In this document: piece after piece, positions 8,340 to 14,864 of the stretch
Position numbering within the stretch: position 1 is the first letter of the stretch
Layout: each line of letters starts with the position of its first letter
Source of the DNA: Dorea longicatena
Lineage (GTDB): Bacteria; Bacillota; Clostridia; Lachnospirales; Lachnospiraceae
DNA: 64,000 nucleotides
Direction of reading: 5' to 3'
NCBI RefSeq assembly: GCF_024168045.1
Contig: NZ_CP100126.1
Span: forward strand, 885,501-949,500
Notes under the pieces: model-generated
Seen by the model: the letters and a program-made list of their open reading frames with translations, nothing else
Told to the model about the DNA's origin: nothing
Database searches by the model: none
Position numbers and translations under genes: made by a program

Positions 8340-8612
8340 AATATTGAAAAGACGCAGAAGAGGAGTATTAAGGGTCCGGTGTCTGATAAGAGAACTGTCG
8401 GTTGGTGCGAGACAGCAGACGAAGACTCCCAACTCACCTCAGAGTCCTTTTGCTGAACAGATTTACTGAAGATCACATAGGCAGAAGCGGGTGCTTCCCG
8501 TTATAGAAGAAAAATGAGTGCATCTGGCAGGTAATGTCGGGTGAAGAAGAGTGGTACCACGGAATATAAGCCTTTTTCGTCTCTTATAATGAGATGAACA
8601 GGCTTTTTTATT
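8340..8612 (+). promoter_or_regulatory. T-box riboswitch leader controlling leuS
   Basis: The roughly 270-base leader has T-box architecture. A long stem I region covers about 8345-8455. The T-box bulge is at about 8548-8562 with AGAGTGGTACCACGG, where TGGT (8552-8555) can pair with the ACCA end of an uncharged tRNA. A terminator follows. The likely specifier is CTC at 8433-8435, in AACTCACC, a leucine codon that agrees with the leucyl-tRNA synthetase downstream. The tRNA discriminator read from TGGT is A, as expected for tRNA-Leu. A second CTC at 8438-8440 means the exact specifier is uncertain. Uncharged tRNA-Leu would stabilise the antiterminator and switch leuS on. Confidence 0.88.
8568..8612 (+). 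terminator. Regulated terminator of the leuS T-box
   Basis: AAGCCT pairs with AGGCTT, and an inner TTCGTCTC/GAGATGAA stem supports it, before TTTTTTATTTTT. Its 5' arm overlaps the region needed by the antiterminator. Confidence 0.8.
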
Positions 8613-8677
8613 TTTATTATAGGATGTGTATTCCTGTAATAAAATCAGTTACCATATAAAAACAGGAGGACAAAAAA

Positions 8678-11107
8678 ATGTCAAAGATCCCTTATAATCA
8701 TAAGGCAATTGAAAAAAAGTGGCGTGAAAAATGGGAAGAAAACCCGGTAAACGTCCAGTTTGATGAAGATGGAAATAAGAAAGAAAAATATTACTGTCTG
8801 GATATGTTCCCGTATCCATCAGGAAATGGACTTCATGTAGGTCACTGGAGAGGATATGTAATCTCTGATGTATGGAGCCGCTATAAATTACAGCAGGGTT
8901 ATTACATCATTCATCCAATGGGATGGGATGCATTCGGACTTCCGGCTGAGAACTACGCAATTAAGATGGGCGTTCACCCGGAGATCTCAACAGCTGCCAA
9001 TATTAAGAATATCAAACGTCAGATCAATGAGATCGCAGCTCTCTACGACTGGGACAGAGAAGTAAATACAACAGATCCGAACTTCTACAAATGGACACAG
9101 TGGATCTTCGTTAAGATGTTCAAAGAAGGACTTGCATACGAGAAAGAATTCCCAATCAACTGGTGCCCTTCATGTAAGACAGGACTTGCTAACGAAGAAG
9201 TGGTTGGCGGAAAATGTGAACGTTGCGGTGCTGAGGTTACAAAGAAGAACCTTCGTCAGTGGATGTTAAAGATTACAAAATACGCAGACAGACTGTTGAA
9301 TGATCTGGATAAGCTGGACTGGCCGGAGAAGGTTAAGAAGATGCAGGCTGACTGGATCGGAAAGTCTTACGGAGCAGAGGTTGATTTCCCTGTAGAAGGA
9401 AGAGACGAGAAGATTACTGTTTACACAACAAGACCGGATACTTTATACGGAGCAACATTTATGGTTCTGGCACCGGAGCATGAACTGGCTAAGAGCCTTG
9501 CAAATGACGAGACAAGAGAAGCAGTAGAACAGTACATTTATGATGCTTCTATGAAGTCGAATGTAGATCGTATGCAGGATAAGGAAAAGACAGGTGTATT
9601 CACAGGTAGCTATGCAATCAATCCAATCAACGGGGCGAAAGTTCCAATCTGGCTGTCTGATTATGTACTTGCTGACTATGGTACAGGAGCAATTATGTGT
9701 GTACCGGCTCATGATGACCGTGACTTTGAATTTGCTACAAAGTTCAATATTCCGATCATCCAGGTAATTGCAAAAGACGGAAAAGAGATTGAGAATATGA
9801 CAGAGGCTTACACAGACGCTGTTGGAACAATGATCAATTCCGGAGAATGGAATGGACAGGAATCTTCTGTACTGAAGAAAGAAGCTCCGCATATGATCGA
9901 AGAGCGTGGAATCGGACGCGCAACAGTGAACTTCAAACTGCGTGACTGGGTATTCTCACGTCAGAGATACTGGGGAGAGCCAATCCCGATCGTACATTGT
10001 CCGAAATGTGGAAATGTACCGGTGCCGGAAGAAGAACTTCCACTCCGTCTGCCGGAAGTAGAATCTTACGAACCTACAGGAACTGGAGAATCCCCGCTTG
10101 CTGCAATTGATGAGTGGGTAAACTGCAAATGCCCTCAGTGTGGAGCTGATGCGAAGAGAGAGACAAACACAATGCCGCAGTGGGCAGGATCTTCATGGTA
10201 CTTCCTGCGTTACGTAGATAACCACAATGATAAAGAACTGGTATCAAGAGAAAAAGCAGATGAGATGCTTCCTGTAGATATGTATATCGGAGGAGTAGAA
10301 CATGCAGTTCTTCACCTTCTGTACTCACGTTTCTACACCAAGTTCTTATATGATATCGGGGTAGTAGATTTTGATGAGCCATTCCACAAACTGTTCAATC
10401 AGGGAATGATCACTGGTAAGAATGGTATCAAGATGAGTAAGTCAAAAGGAAATGTCGTATCACCGGACGATCTGGTAAGAGACTATGGATGTGACTCTTT
10501 AAGAATGTATGAACTCTTCGTTGGACCACCGGAGTTAGATGCTGAGTGGGATGACAGAGGAATCGACGGAGTAAACCGTTTCCTGAAACGTGTATGGAAC
10601 CTTGTTATGGACAGCAAAGATGCAGACATTACAGCTACAAAAGAGATGATCAAAGAGCGTCATAAACTGATATACGATGTAACAACACGTCTGGAAAGCT
10701 TCAGCCTGAATACGGTAATCTCAGCATTCATGGAACACAATAACAAACTGATCGAGATTGCCAAGAAAGAGGGCGGAATCGATAAAGAGACATTGTCTAC
10801 AATGGCAGTACTCCTGTCTCCATTCGCGCCACATGTTGCGGAAGAACTGTGGGAAGAACTGGGACACACAGAGAGCGTATTCAAAGCCGGATGGCCAAAA
10901 TACGATGAGCACGCCATGAAAGACGATGAGATCAAAGTTCCGGTACAGATCAACGGAAAGACAAAAGCAGTTATTGAAATCTCAGCAGATGCATCAAAAG
11001 AAGAAGCACTTGCAGCAGGTAAAGAAGCAATTGCTGATAAGCTGACAGGAAATGTGATCAAAGAGATCTATGTTCCGAAGAAGATCATTAATATTGTGAT
11101 GAAATAA
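8678..11107 (+). CDS. leuS: Leucyl-tRNA synthetase
   Basis: This class I synthetase charges tRNA-Leu in the cytoplasm. The 809 residues match bacterial LeuRS length. The HIGH motif appears as HVGH (about 53) within FPYPSGNGLHVGHWRGYV. The zinc-binding cysteines follow in CPSCKTGLANEE and CERCG. The editing (CP1) domain includes YTTRPDTLYGATF and the GTGAIMCVPAHDDRD block. A second cysteine pair lies at CPKCGN and CPQCGA. KMSKSKGNVVSPDD supplies the KMSKS loop (about 586). An AGGAGG site sits 8 bases before ATG. Expression is set by the T-box immediately upstream. Confidence 0.98.
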   Translation: MSKIPYNHKAIEKKWREKWEENPVNVQFDEDGNKKEKYYCLDMFPYPSGNGLHVGHWRGYVISDVWSRYKLQQGYYIIHPMGWDAFGLPAENYAIKMGVHPEISTAANIKNIKRQINEIAALYDWDREVNTTDPNFYKWTQWIFVKMFKEGLAYEKEFPINWCPSCKTGLANEEVVGGKCERCGAEVTKKNLRQWMLKITKYADRLLNDLDKLDWPEKVKKMQADWIGKSYGAEVDFPVEGRDEKITVYTTRPDTLYGATFMVLAPEHELAKSLANDETREAVEQYIYDASMKSNVDRMQDKEKTGVFTGSYAINPINGAKVPIWLSDYVLADYGTGAIMCVPAHDDRDFEFATKFNIPIIQVIAKDGKEIENMTEAYTDAVGTMINSGEWNGQESSVLKKEAPHMIEERGIGRATVNFKLRDWVFSRQRYWGEPIPIVHCPKCGNVPVPEEELPLRLPEVESYEPTGTGESPLAAIDEWVNCKCPQCGADAKRETNTMPQWAGSSWYFLRYVDNHNDKELVSREKADEMLPVDMYIGGVEHAVLHLLYSRFYTKFLYDIGVVDFDEPFHKLFNQGMITGKNGIKMSKSKGNVVSPDDLVRDYGCDSLRMYELFVGPPELDAEWDDRGIDGVNRFLKRVWNLVMDSKDADITATKEMIKERHKLIYDVTTRLESFSLNTVISAFMEHNNKLIEIAKKEGGIDKETLSTMAVLLSPFAPHVAEELWEELGHTESVFKAGWPKYDEHAMKDDEIKVPVQINGKTKAVIEISADASKEEALAAGKEAIADKLTGNVIKEIYVPKKIINIVMK

Positions 11108-11133
11108 GAAATCTATATAGAATTATAATGAAT

Positions 11134-11176
11134 GGAAAAGAGGGTTGCCGGGAAGAGAACGGGTGATCCTCTTTTC
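11134..11176 (+). terminator. Possible terminator after leuS
   Basis: GAAAAGAGG (11135-11143) pairs with CCTCTTTTC (11168-11176). The T run lies inside the stem and no further U tract follows, so efficiency is uncertain. Confidence 0.45.
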
Positions 11177-11236
11177 ATCCATATGCATCAGACATTATTC
11201 GAAAGATAATAGAAGATTTACAAGGAGAAGTATAAA

Positions 11237-11770
11237 ATGAATATTACAGTATACCTTGGAGCAAATGAAGGAAATGATCCATTTTTAAAAGAAACAGTGC
11301 GCGAGTTGGGAGCGTGGATCGGAACAAACGGAAATACTCTTGTATATGGCGGTTCAAAATCCGGTCTGATGGGAGAACTTGCAGAAAGTGTATTACAGGC
11401 CGGTGGTAAAGTGATCGGGGTAGAGCCACAGTTTTTTATTGATGCAGGATTTGTGTATGACGAGATTACGGAACTGATCACGACGAAAGATATGTCGGAA
11501 AGAAAGGCAAAGATGATAGAACTTGGAGAGGCGTTCATTGCATTTCCGGGAGGAACGGGAACACTGGAAGAGATCACGGAGGTGATGTCTAAAGTATCGT
11601 TAAAACATTTGGATGCGCCATGTATTCTTTATAATCTGAACGGATATTACGACAGTCTGAAGCAGCTTCTGGAGCATATGATCGAGATGGATCTTTCTTC
11701 TGCGGAAAAGCAGGAGGGAATATATTTTGCGGAGGATCTGGAAGAAATCCAGCGGATTCTGGACAAATAA
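11237..11770 (+). CDS. LOG family protein (TIGR00730-type Rossmann fold)
   Basis: The 177 residues include GGSKSGLMGELA (about 36) and PGGTGTLEEI (about 103). These are the nucleotide-binding and catalytic motifs of the LOG/YgdH-like family, which hydrolyses the N-glycosidic bond of nucleoside 5'-monophosphates (cytokinin riboside monophosphates in plants). In bacteria the family is often annotated as lysine decarboxylase by old error; nothing here supports that. The start follows an AAGGAG site. It is probably an independent small gene between leuS and mscL. The physiological substrate is unknown. Confidence 0.88.
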   Translation: MNITVYLGANEGNDPFLKETVRELGAWIGTNGNTLVYGGSKSGLMGELAESVLQAGGKVIGVEPQFFIDAGFVYDEITELITTKDMSERKAKMIELGEAFIAFPGGTGTLEEITEVMSKVSLKHLDAPCILYNLNGYYDSLKQLLEHMIEMDLSSAEKQEGIYFAEDLEEIQRILDK

Positions 11771-11789
11771 AGTGATATAGAAGAAAGCA

Positions 11790-11819
11790 TTGACCATTGA
11801 ATTGCAAAGATGGTAAGAT
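11790..11819 (+). promoter_or_regulatory. Promoter of mscL
   Basis: TTGACC, an 18-base spacer and TAAGAT, about 57 bases before the mscL start. Confidence 0.5.
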
Positions 11820-11875
11820 GAAAAAAGAAGATATATCAAAAATGAGAGACAAATGAGGAAAGGATAAAGCGCACT

Positions 11876-12304
11876 ATGAAAAAATTCATGAATGAATTCA
11901 AAGAATTTATCAGCCGTGGTAATGTCATGGACATGGCAGTAGGTATCATTATCGGAGGTGCATTTACAAGTATTGTATCATCCCTGGTAGATGATATCAT
12001 TAATCCAATTCTTGGATTGTTCGGAGGAATGAACTTTGATCAGTTGAAAGTGAATCTTCTGGGAGAAGTTACACTGAATTATGGCAAATTCATTTCTACA
12101 GTCATTAATTTCCTGATCATGGCTTTGATTGTATTCATTATGATGAAAGTTATGAACGGATTTGCAGAAAAACTGAAACACACAGAGGAAGAAGTCGAAG
12201 AAAAGACAACAAAAGAATGCCCGTTTTGCAAGAGTGAGATTGCAATTACGGCAACCAGATGTCCACATTGTACCTCAAAGTTGGAAGGGGATATTGGGAT
12301 TTAA
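11876..12304 (+). CDS. mscL: Large-conductance mechanosensitive channel with C-terminal zinc ribbon
   Basis: MscL opens under membrane tension to release solutes during hypo-osmotic shock. Residues 1-100 or so are typical: the short N-terminal helix MKKFMNEFKEFISRGNVMDMA, TM1 VGIIIGGAFTSIVSSLV, a periplasmic loop and TM2 INFLIMALIVFIMMKVM. The family's usual C-terminal helical bundle is followed here by a four-cysteine ribbon, with C115, C118, C129 and C132 in two CPxC knuckles. At 142 residues the protein is correspondingly longer than the compact bacterial form. The last codons and stop overlap the left end of the palindromic island at 12294. The RBS is weak (AGGATAAAG). Confidence 0.93.
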   Translation: MKKFMNEFKEFISRGNVMDMAVGIIIGGAFTSIVSSLVDDIINPILGLFGGMNFDQLKVNLLGEVTLNYGKFISTVINFLIMALIVFIMMKVMNGFAEKLKHTEEEVEEKTTKECPFCKSEIAITATRCPHCTSKLEGDIGI

Positions 12305-12333
12305 TTTATGAACGGGGAAGCGGCCTCTCAGTC

Positions 12334-12549
12334 CTTGAAGGAAACAATAGATAAGGCTTCTTGTTCAGGTTCCATACCATAAGAAACATTAAGAGAGTCA
12401 GAATCACCTAAAAGCAAAGGAACTACGCTCAAACTCGGCGTTCGCCTCAAACACGTTCGCTTCGTTCCTTTAACGGTGCTTCTGACTCTCTAATTGTTTC
12501 TAACGGCATTCCACATTCACAATAATCCTTATCTATTGTTTCCTTCAAG
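12334..12549. repeat. Nested inverted repeat, left hairpin of the island
   Basis: The outer arms are a perfect 23-bp match (12334-12356/12527-12549). Next inward, AGAAACA/TGTTTCT and AGAGAGTCAGAA/TTCTGACTCTCT pair, then AAAGGAAC/GTTCCTTT, with a GGCG-TT-CGCC mini-hairpin (12437-12446) near the apex. Confidence 0.85.
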
Positions 12550-12592
12550 TCGTGACTGGCAGCGAATGTTAATAAATAAAATGCCCGGAAGT

Positions 12593-12620
12593 GTAACCCG
12601 GTGGAAGCCACAACCGTTAC
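12593..12620. repeat. Small hairpin between the two large ones
   Basis: GTAA/TTAC, CGG/CCG and TGG/CCA pair around an AAG loop, with small internal mismatches. Confidence 0.55.
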
Positions 12621-12640
12621 GCAATTGCCATTTCATTCGT

Positions 12641-12889
12641 AAGGCATTCGACACCCACGGAATAAAAAGTAGGAAGCCGTTCCAGTGAATGTGAAGAAGG
12701 TGTTGGAAATAGTTAAGCGTCAAAATTATGCGTTGGGTTTTCGAAATTTGCCTGTTTGAGCCGAATGGCTAGTTGCAAATTTCGGAAGCCCGTTTTTAGC
12801 ATAATTTTGACGCTTTAGTATTTCCCGCCGACGGAACCTGAACAGGAACGGCTTCCTACTTTTTATGCAGGTCCGGGTCGTCGTGCCTT
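12641..12889. repeat. Nested inverted repeat, right hairpin of the island
   Basis: AAGGCA/TGCCTT closes the base. The 22-bp arms 12662-12683/12845-12866, GGAAATA/TATTTCC, the 17-bp arms 12715-12731/12799-12815, GGG/CCC and CGAAATTTGC/GCAAATTTCG follow. AGCC-GAAT-GGCT is at the tip (12759-12770). Confidence 0.85.
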
Positions 12890-12895
12890 TCTGAA

Positions 12896-13588
12896 TTAAA
12901 TCCCAAGCGATTGAGTAAAAAGCTGCGACTTCTCCAGCCTCTCATAAAATTCCTCATAAAAATTCCCATCTTCCCCATAAGGCGTCAGATAAAATTGTGT
13001 CAGCACATGCATACTGATTGTTCTGGCAGTTGAATCAGAATTTGAAGAAGAATCAGAAGTAAGATTCATAACGTATTTCTGAAGCCCTTTCAGAAAGAAA
13101 TGCCAGTCAGCAATATATTTCTCGTAGGTTTTCAGATTCGGTGTATCCAGCCATTTTTTGATCTTTACTTTAGAACGATCCGTTTTCGGACATTCATGTA
13201 CCTGTAAGAAATATTGGAAAGAATGGTTTTCATAAAAACGTCCCAGAGGGAACATGCGGCAGATTCCGGGACGGAATGCATGAACCGTACACCGTCCGTC
13301 CGCATCAAGGAAAGAACAGGCCTCTTTGGTTCCGGTCATCTTCAGATTCGGAAGAATGATCCCGTCTGCCACATTCAGTTCCAGCGGACCGGCCAGGAGT
13401 TCATTCACTGGTTTTGACAGATTGATGGAAAGCCGGTACACATCCAGTGGATCAAGGATGATGGAACTTCCCATACCGTGACAGCAGGCGGAGCAACCGT
13501 CACAGCCTTTGCAGTCAGTCCTGGCCATATCGTTGCTGCTGTATAATTTCCCATCGGATATTTCATCCAGATTAATCTCTCTTAACAT
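12896..13588 (-). CDS. YkgJ family cysteine-cluster protein
   Basis: The protein has 230 residues, with CKGCDGCSACCHGMG near the N-terminus and a second cluster CSFLDADGRCTVHAFRPGICRMFPLGR. This is the YkgJ/Fe-S oxidoreductase-like arrangement of eight or so cysteines thought to bind zinc or an Fe-S cluster. The C-terminal half is helical and lacks a recognised motif. I take the ATG at 13588 because GAGG lies 8 bases before it; an ATG six bases earlier (13594) sits almost on top of that site. The final codons and stop fall in the right terminal repeat of the palindromic island. Function unknown; it is divergent from sbcD. Confidence 0.85.
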   Translation of the reverse strand: MLREINLDEISDGKLYSSNDMARTDCKGCDGCSACCHGMGSSIILDPLDVYRLSINLSKPVNELLAGPLELNVADGIILPNLKMTGTKEACSFLDADGRCTVHAFRPGICRMFPLGRFYENHSFQYFLQVHECPKTDRSKVKIKKWLDTPNLKTYEKYIADWHFFLKGLQKYVMNLTSDSSSNSDSTARTISMHVLTQFYLTPYGEDGNFYEEFYERLEKSQLFTQSLGI

Positions 13589-13630
13589 ACTCATTACCTC
13601 ATATCTGTGATTATAGTTTTTTGTATAGTC

Positions 13631-13660
13631 TTGTTAGATAAGTTGATTATAGTGTAATAT
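13631..13660 (+). promoter_or_regulatory. Candidate promoter of sbcDC
   Basis: TTGTTA, an 18-base spacer and TAATAT, 40 bases before the chosen sbcD start. The match is moderate. Confidence 0.35.
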
Positions 13661-13700
13661 AGAGAAAGATGCAAATAAAATAGAAGGGATGTGGACAGGT

Positions 13701-14864
13701 ATGAAATTTTTCCATTTATCGGATCTGCATATCGGAAAGCAGCTTCATCGTTATAATTTAAAAGAAGATCAGCAGGTGATCTTAAAAGAGGTCATTGCCT
13801 ATGCAAAAGAATTGCGTCCGGATGCAATTGTGATTGCCGGGGATATTTATGATAAGTCAGTTCCATCAGCGGAAGCAGTGACTATATTTGATGAGTTCCT
13901 GACGGAACTTTCAGAGATCACACCGGCAATTCCGATTCTGATCATCAGCGGAAATCATGATTCACCTGATCGTCTGAATTATGCTTCAGAGATTTTGAGA
14001 CGGCATCATATTTATCTTGTGGGGAATGTTCCGGAGCAGCCGGAAGAGCATATTGAAAAAGTAACATTGCAGGATACATATGGAGAGGTAGATTTTTATC
14101 TGTTGCCATTTATGAAACCTGGATATGTAAGAAATGTTTTTGTTAACAATGTCCCAGAGACATATGCAGATGCTGTGAGAGAAATCATTAAACGAGAAGA
14201 GATAGATTATAATAATAAAAGAAATGTATTAGTTTCCCATCAGTTTTATGTAGGAGAAAAGGAAGGAAGTCCGGAAACCTGTGATTCGGAAGTATTTTCC
14301 GTAGGAGGGATTGATAATGTAGATATCGGGGCAGTGAAAGAATTTGATTATGTGGCGCTTGGACATCTTCATGGGGCACAGTACGTCAGCAGGCCAAAAA
14401 TCCGGTATTGCGGTACGCTTTTGAAGTATTCTGTCAGTGAGAGCACGCAGACCAAAAGTCTTACTGTGGTGACTTTAAAAGAAAAAGGGGAGAAGCCGGA
14501 AATTGCATGCTATCCGCTGCATCCGCTCAGAGATGTCAGGAAGAAAAAAGGAACGCTGGAAGAAATTATAAAAGAAGCCGGTGAAGAAGAAAAAGAGGAT
14601 TATATCAGTATTACGCTGACAGATGAGATCGATCCATATAAACCGAAAGAGCAGCTGGAACGGGTATTTTCCCATATATTAGAGATCCGGGTAGATAATC
14701 AGAGAACAAGAACCAAATTAAAAGAAATGGATGAAGAACTTGTTATGAAGGATCCGTTTACCTCTTTTTGTGAATTCTATAAGGAGATGCAGGGAAGAGA
14801 GATGAATACGCAGGAGGAGACAATCATGAAAGAAATCTTTGACAATGTGAAGGGAGTGGAGTAG
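13701..14864 (+). CDS. sbcD: Exonuclease SbcCD, nuclease subunit SbcD
   Basis: This is the Mre11-type metallophosphoesterase subunit that, with SbcC, cuts hairpins and processes double-strand ends. The protein starts MKFFHLSDLHIGK with the DxH metal motif. GDIYDKSVPS, SGNHDSPDR, SHQFYVG and ALGHLHGAQ follow as the other phosphoesterase blocks. It has 387 residues, the usual size. An in-frame ATG at 13689 would add four residues, but it lies directly against the GAAGGG site and the family begins at MKF, so I use 13701. The stop TAG is directly followed by the sbcC ATG, so the two are translationally coupled. Confidence 0.95.
   Translation: MKFFHLSDLHIGKQLHRYNLKEDQQVILKEVIAYAKELRPDAIVIAGDIYDKSVPSAEAVTIFDEFLTELSEITPAIPILIISGNHDSPDRLNYASEILRRHHIYLVGNVPEQPEEHIEKVTLQDTYGEVDFYLLPFMKPGYVRNVFVNNVPETYADAVREIIKREEIDYNNKRNVLVSHQFYVGEKEGSPETCDSEVFSVGGIDNVDIGAVKEFDYVALGHLHGAQYVSRPKIRYCGTLLKYSVSESTQTKSLTVVTLKEKGEKPEIACYPLHPLRDVRKKKGTLEEIIKEAGEEEKEDYISITLTDEIDPYKPKEQLERVFSHILEIRVDNQRTRTKLKEMDEELVMKDPFTSFCEFYKEMQGREMNTQEETIMKEIFDNVKGVE

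Larger units (their letters stand above)
12294..12906. other. Gene-free palindromic island with 13-bp terminal inverted repeats (candidate MITE-like element or structured RNA)
   Basis: This stretch between convergent mscL and the YkgJ-like gene has no credible ORF but dense inverted repeats. The ends TTGGGATTTAATT (12294-12306) and its exact complement (12894-12906) form a 13-bp repeat that includes the stop codons of both neighbours. Inside, 12334-12356 pairs perfectly with 12527-12549 (23 bp), and 12392-12403 with 12480-12491 (12 bp). 12416-12423 pairs with 12464-12471 (8 bp), 12662-12683 with 12845-12866 (22 bp), and 12705-12711 with 12819-12825 (7 bp). 12715-12731 pairs with 12799-12815 (17 bp), and 12742-12751 with 12775-12784 (10 bp). 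A 12-bp pairing (12362-12373 with 12833-12844) connects the two halves. I see no target duplication. Terminal repeats suggest an inserted element; nested stems suggest a folded RNA or a bidirectional terminator. Confidence 0.75.

Noticed and set aside
12494..12723. Two 64-codon frames inside the palindromic island
   Set aside because: They overlap on opposite strands within the inverted repeats, lack ribosome sites, and read as mirror images of the palindrome.
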